Assembly: GCA_016931085.1 (NCBI GenBank)
Contig: JAFGFO010000413.1
Span: 1 to 23,770, forward strand
Length of the DNA stretch: 23,770 nucleotides
Reading direction: 5' to 3'
From: Thermoflexales bacterium
Lineage (GTDB): Bacteria > Chloroflexota > Anaerolineae > Fen-1058
The translations under genes and the position numbers were made by a program. The notes beneath the pieces were generated by a model. That model saw only the letters and a list, made by a program, of their open reading frames with translations, was not told the DNA's origin and searched no databases. Shown piece by piece: positions 3,994 to 10,597 of this stretch (position 1 is its first letter; each line of letters begins with the position of its first letter).

Positions 3994-6119
3994 CCGTCCG
4001 CCGTTAACTTGCTATCGTCAAGCGCATAGGTCGCCGCCGTTCCCCGGCTCCCGCTGTCCACCCGCTGGGTGTATCCCCGGCCAGCCAGCCTATACACCGC
4101 CTGCCGGGCCGCCTGGTCACTGCAAACGTCCGCCTTGTCCATAATTTCCTGTACGGTCGCCTGTAGCCCGTTCTTTTGCCGCAGGTAGCGCACAACGTAG
4201 GCTTCCGCCTTGCCCAGCCGGGGCCGTTCCCCCTCCGCCGTCGCCGGCTCCACACTCACCCAACCGTCATCAAAAACGACTTGGGCCGCAAACCTGTGCG
4301 GTTCAAAGTCGCGCGCTTTTTCAACCGTAAAAGTTACCTTGTTACTATCCCGCTCCCGCTCAACCGCCAAGAGGAGGTCAACCGCGCCTTGCATAGCTGT
4401 ACTTCCCCTATACGTGCCAGCCTTGTTTGTGTGGTGTATTACGACAATCGCCGCTTGGGTTGCGTCCGCCAAAAGCCGCAAGTTGGCAAAGGTAGGTTGA
4501 GTATCTTTAACCGCGTTTTCATCCCCGCCTAACATCACGTCCACCAGGGCGTCAATCACTACAAACCTAGCGCCTAGCTCAACCATTAAAGCGTGTAGCG
4601 CGTTAACGTCCGCCGCCTTCCGGGCGTCAAAGCGCGCCATGGTCACGTAAGCAAGCGGGGTCTTGTCGCCCGCCTGATAACCGTGCATAAGTTCCGCAAG
4701 CCGCCGGTCAAGCCGCCGTTTTCCGCTCTCCTCATCTATCACCAGGGCCGGGGCTTGGGTCGTTTCAAACTCCAAAAACGACTTGCCCAGGGCCACAGCC
4801 AGCGCACAGTCTAGCAAGGTGTAAGTTTTTAAGCTGCCCCCCGTGCCCACCACCAAGTTTACCGTGCCGGCCGAAAACAGATTTTTTACCACCCAGGCAA
4901 TAGGGGCTTGGGGTACAAGTGCCTCACTTGCCCAATAGACAGTAAACCGGGCCGGCTTGGTCGCCCCGGTCGCCGTCCCCGTCGAGGGCGCCGGGGCCGC
5001 TCCAAGGGCGGTCACCGCGCCGGGCAGATCGCCCAGGCTTGCCAGATCGCGGGGGTCAGCTTGGCCAGCGTCCAAACCGCTTTTGACGGTCGCCAATACC
5101 TCATGCTCCCCCAAGCCAACCGCCAGCCCCGCCGCCGTCAACTCGTTTTCAACCGTGCCCCGGTCGAGCAGGCCAGCGCCCGCAAGCTGCCCAAGCGAAA
5201 ACGCCGCCGTGTTCAACGTGTCGTTTCGCTGCCCCTCAACCGCCGCCCGTAGTTTGGCCAGCTCACCCGCCAGGGCCGCTTGTGCATACGCGCGGGGGTC
5301 GCCGGCTGTCTGTGGTATGATGATAGGGCCGGCCGGGCCGACTTGTCCCCCCGCCGTAGGCGGGGCAGGCTCCAGGGCAGGGCCGGCCGGCTCAACCGGG
5401 GCCACGTCCACCGGGGCCAGATCGAGGGCCGGGGCCGGCTCCGCCGGGGGCTTGTAGTTCACAAGCGCCGCCGGCCAGGGGAGGGGGGCAATATCACCAG
5501 GGCCAAAGCCGCTTACCCATTGGTAAGCGCCTACCCCCTCCAGCTTGGAGGGGGTAAGCACAGCGAAACCACCAGCGCCCCGCACGTCAAGCCCCGCGCC
5601 AAGCTTGCCGGTCGAATTGCGTACATCGCACCCATTGGCATAATAGGCAAAGTGCATACCACCGCTGGGCGTAGTTTGCGCCCAGGTCGCCGTATCAATT
5701 TCAACTTGCCGCTTTAGCTCCTCCAAGCTGGAGTAACCATCAACTCCCCCCTTTGTGTCAACGTCTAATACTCCCAGGCAAGACGGGCCGCACGCTACAC
5801 CTATATTTGCCGTTGGGTTGCGCGCCCACCACTTGCGGATTTTTGCGGGGTCGGTTGTCGCCCACTTTGACCAAGCCAGTCGCCGGGGCGTGCCGTCCGG
5901 TTTCGTGCCAATCTGAAAGGGCAATTTGCCCCCAGGGTCACATGGGAAAATGTACCACCCCAAGACTTGAGCATACCATAGCGCCCAGGCTCCAAGACCG
6001 TCTTGACTGGCGGGGGTACCTTGCGGTATAATAGGGGTAGAATAATACCCGTTTGTTTGTGCCTCAGTTGTCGCGCCCGCCGGTTGCCCAGCCGGGGGGC
6101 GTGTGTCTTTATTCGTCAT
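3987..6119 (-). CDS. PrimPol-RepA-type primase/helicase
   Basis: A 710-aa replication protein. Residues 44-222 form a bifunctional primase/polymerase (PrimPol) domain: FPCDPGGKLP, GVLDVDTKG with metal-binding D119 and D121, and SGGMHFAYY with H156. About 275-358 matches the helical region usually joining PrimPol to a helicase (RNDTLNTAAFSLGQLAG). About 394-615 is a RecA-fold, RepA/AAA_25-type helicase with Walker A GTGGSLKT (about 425-432), Walker B RFVVIDAL and an IHHTNKAG motif. Residues 635-702 form a winged helix. The enzyme should prime and unwind the element's origin just downstream. The start at 6119 has AGGAACGGGGG upstream; ATG 6167 (726 aa) is the alternative. An in-frame palindrome at 5532-5556 encodes part of the PrimPol domain. 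Confidence 0.9.
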   Translation of the reverse strand: MTNKDTRPPAGQPAGATTEAQTNGYYSTPIIPQGTPASQDGLGAWALWYAQVLGWYIFPCDPGGKLPFQIGTKPDGTPRRLAWSKWATTDPAKIRKWWARNPTANIGVACGPSCLGVLDVDTKGGVDGYSSLEELKRQVEIDTATWAQTTPSGGMHFAYYANGCDVRNSTGKLGAGLDVRGAGGFAVLTPSKLEGVGAYQWVSGFGPGDIAPLPWPAALVNYKPPAEPAPALDLAPVDVAPVEPAGPALEPAPPTAGGQVGPAGPIIIPQTAGDPRAYAQAALAGELAKLRAAVEGQRNDTLNTAAFSLGQLAGAGLLDRGTVENELTAAGLAVGLGEHEVLATVKSGLDAGQADPRDLASLGDLPGAVTALGAAPAPSTGTATGATKPARFTVYWASEALVPQAPIAWVVKNLFSAGTVNLVVGTGGSLKTYTLLDCALAVALGKSFLEFETTQAPALVIDEESGKRRLDRRLAELMHGYQAGDKTPLAYVTMARFDARKAADVNALHALMVELGARFVVIDALVDVMLGGDENAVKDTQPTFANLRLLADATQAAIVVIHHTNKAGTYRGSTAMQGAVDLLLAVERERDSNKVTFTVEKARDFEPHRFAAQVVFDDGWVSVEPATAEGERPRLGKAEAYVVRYLRQKNGLQATVQEIMDKADVCSDQAARQAVYRLAGRGYTQRVDSGSRGTAATYALDDSKLTADGL
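5511..5556. repeat. Two adjacent palindromes inside the PrimPol domain
   Basis: GCTTACC and GGTAAGC pair around CATT at 5511-5528. TACCCCCTCCA (5532-5542) and TGGAGGGGGTA (5546-5556) pair around GCT. The second encodes PSKLEGVG, at a loop where PrimPol domains usually read PPS followed by a Gly. A related CTCCAAGCTGGAG lies at 5721-5733. Confidence 0.7.
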
Positions 6120-6224
6120 AGTCGCCCCCGTTCCTTGGTTGCCCACCGCCGCCAAAGTTTTAACCATCGCCCCGCCGCGTGATAGTGCCGACCAGCCAGG
6201 GCCGCCGCCAGACCGTGTAAAATT

Positions 6225-6389
6225 CTAGTTCCCATCGTCCACCTCCAGGCCGGCCGGCTCCCGCTGCCCATCGGGAGGGGCCGCGCCGGGGTCGCCGGCC
6301 GGGTCGCCGCCGTCTTGCTGCCCTTGCCGCAATTCCAGCCAGCGCCGCCCACATTCCGCAATCGTTTGAACTAGCTCCAGGCTGGTCAT
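6225..6389 (-). CDS. 54-aa protein of unknown function
   Basis: A short gene missed by length cut-offs: MTSLELVQTIAECGRRWLEL, then a Gln/Gly/Asp/Pro-rich, probably unstructured tail ending LEVDDGN. GGAGGTGACGCA precedes the ATG, and the ATG overlaps the TGA of the ribbon-helix-helix-like gene (ATGA), a strong sign that it is translated. The N-terminal 20 residues look like an amphipathic helix. The following primase/helicase gene starts within about 60-100 bases. Function unknown. Confidence 0.65.
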   Translation of the reverse strand: MTSLELVQTIAECGRRWLELRQGQQDGGDPAGDPGAAPPDGQREPAGLEVDDGN

Positions 6390-6592
6390 TGCGTCACCTC
6401 CAGGCCAGCCGGCTCAGGTTGCGCTCGCACCTGGTCGCTCTTGGGCAGATCGAGCAGACCGCGCCGCACCAGGTCTTGGCGGATTATTACCGCCGCCTGG
6501 TCCCGTGGGTTGCGCCGCTCAATTTCTGCCAGCGTAACAAGGGCCGAACGCTCTGCCCCGTCTAGTGAGATAACTAACCTTGTCATCACCAT
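6386..6592 (-). CDS. Ribbon-helix-helix-like small DNA-binding protein
   Basis: A 68-aa protein starting MVMTRLVISLDGAERSAL. The short strand TRLVISL, a helix (AERSALVTLAEIERR) and a second helix (PRDQAAVIIRQDLVRRGLL) match the ribbon-helix-helix plan of CopG/Arc-like regulators. The tail is polar. A TTAGGGGG ribosome binding site precedes the ATG at 6592; ATG 6586 is also possible. As first gene of the replication operon, just after a terminator, it is well placed to control copy number or operon expression. That role is inferred from position and fold. Confidence 0.6.
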   Translation of the reverse strand: MVMTRLVISLDGAERSALVTLAEIERRNPRDQAAVIIRQDLVRRGLLDLPKSDQVRAQPEPAGLEVTQ

Positions 6593-6607
6593 AGTTGCCC
6601 CCTAACA

Positions 6608-6642
6608 ACAAAAAAAGCTATAACCTTTTACGGTTATAGCTT
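6608..6642 (-). terminator. Rho-independent terminator after the 190-aa gene
   Basis: Eleven-base arms AAGCTATAACC (6615-6625) and GGTTATAGCTT (6632-6642) enclose a six-base loop. On the minus strand a run of T follows (6608-6616). It separates the integrase side from the replication operon. Confidence 0.85.
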
Positions 6643-6678
6643 ACCAGGAAGTGAGGCAACTAAAAAGACTACGAATTA

Positions 6679-6702
6679 TTATGTAGCCTTTTATGTAGCC
6701 TT
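6679..6702 (-). repeat. 12-bp tandem duplication over a stop codon
   Basis: TTATGTAGCCTT occurs twice in a row (6679-6690 and 6691-6702). The second copy carries the stop of the 190-aa gene; the first repeats the same four codons beyond it. Confidence 0.85.
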
Positions 6703-7263
6703 GCTGCGCTTACGTCGCATTGCCTGGTCAAATGCCTCCCGCTGCCCATCTTCCGGCTTTACAATGCCAGCCTTTTCCAGAAACCAAGTGTAAGCTTCGG
6801 GCTGTGTCAATTCGCCAGATTCTATTTTTTGGAAAGCCTCAACATATAGGGGGTCATTGCGCCGGCCAGGTTTGCCCTTGCGCGCCTTGGTCGATTGCGC
6901 GCTCTCAATCTGGGGCACCGTCGCCTTTCTGGCTTCTGGCCACCTTTGGTGTAACCATTCCAGGATTGTCGCCTTCATTGGGTCCGTGGAATCTCCGAGT
7001 ATCCTTACCTGTATACTTGAATCACTTGTATGCACCAGGTCAAAATCAATCACCGCGCCATAGTCGTACAACCGCCCGCCGGCGGCATAGTCGGCTAAAA
7101 CAGAAACGCGGTATGGTGTGCCTGGCCGCCCACATTGCACCTCCTTGGCGTAGATCGTACCGCGCTCGGTTACCATCATTGGGCGCTCGCTCCTGATAAA
7201 CTCCCTCAAAGAGTTTACAAAGTCGCGTGTAGTCGTGTTCAACCTAGGTATAGTTATGCTCAT
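6691..7263 (-). CDS. 190-aa element protein of unknown function
   Basis: Starts MSITIPRLNTTTRDFVNSLREF. The first 110 residues look like a mixed alpha/beta domain (MVTERGTIYAKEV, YRVSVLADYAAGGRLYDYG, SIQVRILGD). A basic linker (KARKGKPGRRND) follows, then a helical C-terminus ending in MRRKRSKAT. The basic segments suggest nucleic-acid binding. GGGGGTGCGGACA precedes the ATG at 7263; the longer frame would read through the hairpins after the integrase stop. It lies downstream of the integrase in the same direction and ends before a strong terminator. I recognise no family. Confidence 0.65.
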   Translation of the reverse strand: MSITIPRLNTTTRDFVNSLREFIRSERPMMVTERGTIYAKEVQCGRPGTPYRVSVLADYAAGGRLYDYGAVIDFDLVHTSDSSIQVRILGDSTDPMKATILEWLHQRWPEARKATVPQIESAQSTKARKGKPGRRNDPLYVEAFQKIESGELTQPEAYTWFLEKAGIVKPEDGQREAFDQAMRRKRSKAT

Positions 7264-7281
7264 TGTCCGCACCCCCAAACG

Positions 7282-7325
7282 AAAAGACCGGTCGCATCGG
7301 TCTACATAAAGCGCCCGGGCGCTTT
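7282..7325 (-). terminator. Two hairpins after the integrase stop
   Basis: A perfect 18-bp palindrome AAAGCGCCCGGGCGCTTT (7308-7325) begins right after the integrase stop on the minus strand. A second hairpin follows, AGACCG/CGGTCT (7285-7303), ending in TTTTC. Together they could end or attenuate integrase transcription before the 190-aa gene. Confidence 0.6.
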
Positions 7326-7327
7326 GT

Positions 7328-8296
7328 TTATTCGCCCTTGCCAAACGCTGCCAGCATAGCGCGCCCCGCACCCAGGCCAGCGTCACGTATATAACCCCTC
7401 ACGGTTTCGCTTGATTTTTGGCCAGTTTGCGCCATAATGTCAGCCGTATCAGCCCCGGCCACGTGGGCGCTTGTAATGAAACCCGCCCGCAAACTATGGC
7501 CACTAAAAGCGCGCCAATCCAAGCCGGCCGCTTTCGCTGCGCGCTTCACAATAAGCGCCACGCTTTGGGCTGTCAGCCGGTCGCCGGTCAGGTTGCCGTC
7601 TATATCAAAGTTTCGCCACACGGGGCCGCTTTGTATGCCAGCCGCGTCAAGCCAGTCCCTAAGCGCCAGCACCGGGCAAAGGTCGCTACCGTCGAGGGGA
7701 AGTATGTGTTTTTGTAGCCCCTCCCCCTCCTGGTCGGTTTTGCTCTTGGGAAGCGTTATCACCAGCTTGCCGTTTACGCGGATATTGGCCACGTCCAGCC
7801 CTACCAGCTCAGAACGTCGAAACCCGCCAGCGAAACCGACAAGCAAAAGCGCTTTGTCGCGCTTGCCGGCCAGGGTCGAGGTGTCCAGCGCCGCTATCAT
7901 CGCCTGTAGTTCCTCCACTGTCACCGCCGCCTTTTTCGCCTTCCGTGTGCCAAGCGTCCGGGCAATGCCGGCCATAAGAATTTTTACGTCACCGTGTTGT
8001 GTCGGGTCTTGCTGCCGGGCCGCCACGTGGGCAAACGAGATCGCCGCGCGCTTTACTTTGATGGTAGACATTTTTTGCCCACGGTCGGCCAGGTCGGTCA
8101 AATATTCCACCACGGTCGAAACGTCCGCCGGCAAAGTGGACAAGTCGCGCCCACCACAAAACCGCTCAAAGTCGCCCCAGGCCACTTTGTAAGCGCGCTT
8201 GGTGTTCGCCGCCTTGCTATTGCCGGCATAGCGCCGCGCCTGGTCGGTGTACACCGTTACCCTGTCTTGGTTTGCCGTGATAATTTCGCCTGTCAT
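7328..8296 (-). CDS. int: Tyrosine recombinase / integrase
   Basis: A 322-aa XerC/D-like integrase. Residues 12-112 form the SAM-like core-binding domain ([17 protein letters not shown]). The catalytic domain runs from about 125: Arg in [11 protein letters not shown], Lys in [10 protein letters not shown], HxxR in SGHSLRAGF, and Tyr in [10 protein letters not shown]. The second His of the usual set (normally in an LGH motif) is Gln here (TGQKSSETV), a tolerated but uncommon change. GGGAGGGTAGGAAA precedes the ATG. The gene points away from the nearby junction with surE, about 360 bases off, as expected for an element-encoded integrase. Its promoter (8347-8374) is near consensus and shares an operator-like segment with the excisionase-like gene. 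Confidence 0.92.
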   Translation of the reverse strand: MTGEIITANQDRVTVYTDQARRYAGNSKAANTKRAYKVAWGDFERFCGGRDLSTLPADVSTVVEYLTDLADRGQKMSTIKVKRAAISFAHVAARQQDPTQHGDVKILMAGIARTLGTRKAKKAAVTVEELQAMIAALDTSTLAGKRDKALLLVGFAGGFRRSELVGLDVANIRVNGKLVITLPKSKTDQEGEGLQKHILPLDGSDLCPVLALRDWLDAAGIQSGPVWRNFDIDGNLTGDRLTAQSVALIVKRAAKAAGLDWRAFSGHSLRAGFITSAHVAGADTADIMAQTGQKSSETVRGYIRDAGLGAGRAMLAAFGKGE

Positions 8297-8346
8297 TTTC
8301 CTACCCTCCCGAAGTGTTATTGATAACTCTGCTTATCGCTACCGTT

Positions 8347-8374
8347 ATTATACACCCGTTCTGGCATTTGTCAA
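8347..8374 (-). promoter_or_regulatory. Integrase promoter with shared operator
   Basis: On the minus strand TTGACA (8369-8374) and TATAAT (8347-8352) are 16 bp apart. The spacer AATGCCAGAACGGGTG matches the spacer of the promoter at 322-351 except for one inserted base. The rest of 8297-8450 holds C-tracts and no gene. Confidence 0.8.
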
Positions 8375-8450
8375 GGGGGAAATTGCGGCACCCTCCAAAA
8401 TCGCCGGATCACACCCCCCCCCACCACCCCCGCAAAACACCTCAGTCTCA

Positions 8451-8503
8451 AACGATTAGAACAAATTTGCTGTGTCGTGTATAGCAATTTTGTTCTAATC
8501 GTT
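8451..8503. repeat. 53-bp inverted repeat near the attachment site
   Basis: Two 21-base arms (8451-8471 and 8483-8503) match at 20 positions and flank GTGTCGTGTAT. The outer 15 bases, AACGATTAGAACAAA, pair perfectly. No T-run follows. Lying between the integrase promoter and the element-host junction, it may be a binding site for the integrase or excisionase. Confidence 0.8.
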
Positions 8504-8570
8504 CCACTTGCCCCGCTGGGCGGGGTCGGGGTAGTGGTTGCGAAACCGCGTTTTTGGAGGGGGTAGACAA

Positions 8571-8597
8571 AAGCGCCAGGCTTGCCCCCTGGCGCTT
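8571..8597 (-). terminator. Terminator just inside the right element end
   Basis: AAGCGCCAGG and CCTGGCGCTT pair around seven bases. On the minus strand TTTTGTC follows directly. It would stop transcription entering the element from the host side. A second GC hairpin (CCCCG/CGGGG) lies at 8512-8526. Confidence 0.65.
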
Positions 8598-8639
8598 GCT
8601 TCCGTGTGGCATTATACCGTCACCGTGATACAAAAGTTT

Positions 8640-8672
8640 TGCATATCAAACAGCCGCCGCCACGGCCGCCAT
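8640..8672. other. Right junction of the element with surE (attR candidate)
   Basis: Codons matching conserved SurE begin near 8662 (Thr-Ala-Ala-Met-Glu-Gly). Immediately upstream the frame no longer matches SurE and meets a TGA at 8626-8628. The crossover therefore lies at about 8650-8665. The left counterpart is outside the window, so the core sequence cannot be defined here. Confidence 0.65.
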
Positions 8673-9102
8673 GGAGGGCCTTATCAGTGGCTGGCCTGCG
8701 CTGGCCGTCTCGACCGACGCGCGCCAGGCTACAGGCAGCGGCGTGGACGACCCCTTTCGCGCCGCATCAGCCTATGCGCTGCGCGTGGCTCGCCTGATGC
8801 TGGAGCACGGCCTGCCCAAGGATGTGCTGCTCAGCCTGAACGTGCCTGGCCTGCCGCTCGAGGCCATCCACGGCCTGCAGGTCACGCGCCAGGGCTTGCG
8901 CGTGTACCGCGACGAGCTGGTCAAGCGCTTCGACCCGCGTGGGCGGCCTTATTATTGGATCGGCGGCGAGGAGCCGGCCGGTGTGCCGCAGGAGGGCACG
9001 GATATAGGGGCACTTGCCGACGGTTACGCTTCGCTGACGCCGCTGCACCTCGATCTGACCGCCCGCGGGGCCATCGAATGGCTCAAGGCGATAGCGGGCT
9101 GA
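8662..9102 (+). pseudogene. surE: 3' fragment of surE (5'/3'-nucleotidase)
   Basis: SurE hydrolyses nucleoside monophosphates and has a role in stress survival. The frame from 8662 reads TAAMEGLISGWPALAVS, then LPKDVLLSLNVPGLP and EGTDIGALADGYASLTPLHLDL, matching the C-terminal half of SurE (about 145 of the usual 250-265 residues). The N-terminal half, with the metal-binding DD, Ser and Asn, is missing. The preceding sequence belongs to the mobile element. An ATG at 8671 lies inside the conserved motif and is not a credible start for an active enzyme. The stop overlaps the convergent lipoprotein gene by 20 bases. The 5' half should lie left of the window. Confidence 0.85.
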
Positions 9103-10069
9103 TGGGTGGCACCGGCAGCGGGCTGATAGGCCCCTGGCTGCCCTTGTGCCACGTAAAAGTCCACGTCTGGCTAAGTTGGCTCACAATCGGCCCTTTCCAT
9201 TGCCCATTGGCGTATTGGCCGGTGTGTCGCCGCACTGACACATTCCAGCTCAAGCGGCGCGAGTCCGGCACCAGCAGGTACAGATAGTCGGGACAAGTCC
9301 AGGCTGTCGTCTTGACCCATGCCTCCTCCACACCCTGCGGATGAGGGATGCTGACCACATAGTATTCGTCGGCGGCCAGGCAGCACGAGCCAGCCCAGCG
9401 GAAGGTGATTGCCCTCGGCCCAACGAAAGTGGCCCCGTCAACTGGTTCCAACAAGAGTGGCGCGGAATGGGCCGTGCCAGGCTGTGTGTTGGCAGATGCC
9501 CGGCGCGTGGGGGTCGCAGTTGGAGTCGGCTCGGGTATTGGCGTGACCACGACTGTGATGACGATGGGTGTTGGGGTGGAAGCCGGCGTTGGCGTTGGGG
9601 CTGGCGTGGCGCTGGGTGCGACGGCCATCGCTGCCGGCGCTGGCGGCGGCAGCGCCGCGGCTGGTTCCAGTGCCAGGTTCCCACTGCTCACGACGTTGGC
9701 TACCACGCCCACTTGGGCGATGTTGACATAATAACCAGGCGCTTGCGCGCTGACCAGATACGCGCCGCTTGGAAGATCGTTGGCCTTGTATTTGCCGTCG
9801 TCACCGGCCATGACGGTAAATACACCGGCCTGGCCGGCGATCGTTACCTGTGCGTTGGATACCGGATCGCCGCTAGTGCTATCGGAGATGGTGCCCTCCA
9901 CGCCACCCGTGGGCAGCGGGGTGGGGGGTGGTAATGGTGTGGGGATCGTGCAGCCTCCCACAATCAACAATCCAATAATCATCAAGCTCGGCAAAATGCC
10001 CCGCCACTTTTTAGTAGCGCCCCACGTCTTGAGGGTGCACCATGTCTTGACGACGCGTAAAGTGTTCAT
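9083..10069 (-). CDS. Lipoprotein with carboxypeptidase-regulatory-like and beta-rich domains
   Basis: A 328-aa exported protein. The N-terminus has a basic region, a hydrophobic segment (LPSLMIIGLLIV) and a lipobox VGGC with Cys40. Residues 54-136 resemble a carboxypeptidase-regulatory-like beta-sandwich (GGVEGTISDSTSGDPVSNAQV, then GAYLVSAQAPGYY). A Pro/Thr/Ala-rich linker follows, then a C-terminal domain (about 207-310) beginning LLEPVDGATF and containing ITFRWAG, LSWNVSV and QTWTFTW. A similar domain ends the Ser/Thr kinase of this window. AAAGGAG precedes the ATG. A long hairpin lies in the upstream leader (10093-10141). A cell-surface binding role is likely; the ligand is unknown. Confidence 0.8.
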   Translation of the reverse strand: MNTLRVVKTWCTLKTWGATKKWRGILPSLMIIGLLIVGGCTIPTPLPPPTPLPTGGVEGTISDSTSGDPVSNAQVTIAGQAGVFTVMAGDDGKYKANDLPSGAYLVSAQAPGYYVNIAQVGVVANVVSSGNLALEPAAALPPPAPAAMAVAPSATPAPTPTPASTPTPIVITVVVTPIPEPTPTATPTRRASANTQPGTAHSAPLLLEPVDGATFVGPRAITFRWAGSCCLAADEYYVVSIPHPQGVEEAWVKTTAWTCPDYLYLLVPDSRRLSWNVSVRRHTGQYANGQWKGPIVSQLSQTWTFTWHKGSQGPISPLPVPPISPLSP

Positions 10070-10092
10070 TTTGTACTCCTTTCTATTTATTC

Positions 10093-10141
10093 AAATCCTA
10101 AGGGTCTTGCCCCTGGTGGCCAGGGGAGACCTTTAGGGTTT
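10093..10141. repeat. Long imperfect hairpin upstream of the lipoprotein gene
   Basis: Nested arms: AAATCCTAA with TTAGGGTTT (one mismatch), GGTCT with AGACC, and CCCCTGG with CCAGGGG around TGG. The 49-base structure would form in the leader mRNA or as a DNA cruciform. It resembles two other long hairpins here (14688-14737 and 23719-23747) in position before a gene. Confidence 0.75.
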
Positions 10142-10264
10142 ACCTACCTTCATCCTATCATCAAACCATGTTCCAGGGTGAAAGTGTCAGCAATTCTTTT
10201 TGAGCTGAGCGGGGTGCGCAATCAAGTTTTGCTAACAGTTTGCGCAAGATGGGACAAGCTGTGG

Positions 10265-10270
10265 TATACT
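10265..10270 (+). promoter_or_regulatory. Extended -10 promoter of the candidate RNA
   Basis: TGGTATACT forms an extended -10 element (hexamer TATACT). A weak -35, TTGCGC, lies about 19 bp upstream. Start is expected near 10277. Confidence 0.6.
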
Positions 10271-10276
10271 GCAGGC

Positions 10277-10515
10277 AATCCAGAGCGGGTGGCTTCTGAC
10301 CGGCGGGTCGCCGGCCGGCTCGTTCGTAGGAGCGAGTCTGGGGGAGATGGCCTGGCCTTGGAGACAAGAGCAGCCGGGTGCGGTGATGGGTTCCGGCCCG
10401 GTGGTGGCGAGCAGGTGTCAAGGGCTCGCAAGCCGCGCACGCCATTTCTTAATGGAACATGCGCAAACTACCATCTTGAGAGAAGCGGTCAGGCACCTGG
10501 CCGCTTCTCGCTTTT
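10277..10515 (+). ncRNA. Candidate independent structured RNA
   Basis: About 240 bases lie between an extended -10 promoter and a strong terminator, with no convincing reading frame and a convergent gene beyond. Local hairpins are clear: CTCGTTC/GAGCGAG, CCGGC/GCCGG near 10300-10320, CCGGG/CCCGG and GCGAGC/GCTCGC. GTGGCTT (10289-10295) can pair with AAGCCGC (10430-10436) and close a multibranch fold. I checked by eye for tmRNA, RNase P, SRP and 6S signatures and saw none that fit. A divergent member of a known class remains possible. Confidence 0.55.
10480..10515 (+). terminator. Strong Rho-independent terminator
   Basis: GAGAAGCGGTCAG and CTGGCCGCTTCTC form a 13-bp stem with one G-U pair around GCAC. 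GCTTTTG follows. It ends the candidate RNA; its complement has no clear T-run. Confidence 0.8.
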
Positions 10516-10597
10516 GTCATCCGCGAATTTGCGCGAATTAGACCAAGTTTTCGCCCAGGGCAGACACAGGGGTTTGCCTCTACACCATGGCAATTCC

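Noticed and set aside
6116..6361. 81-aa minus-strand frame before the primase/helicase
   Set aside because: It overlaps the 54-aa gene in another frame, has Arg/Trp/Pro-rich shadow composition and no ribosome binding site.
8401..8430. G-quadruplex site in the C-tracts upstream of the integrase
   Set aside because: The G-tracts on the minus strand are suggestive, but spacing is irregular and nothing else supports a function.
8671..9102. Complete short SurE-like gene
   Set aside because: The ATG is an internal conserved Met of SurE; the catalytic N-terminal half is absent.
8538..9287. Plus-strand 249-aa frame
   Set aside because: It is a shifted frame of the surE fragment and runs into the convergent lipoprotein gene; Arg/Pro/Ala-rich shadow composition.
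9341..9934. Plus-strand Gly/Trp/Arg-rich frames
   Set aside because: They are antisense to the low-complexity linker of the lipoprotein gene, which has a lipobox and ribosome binding site.
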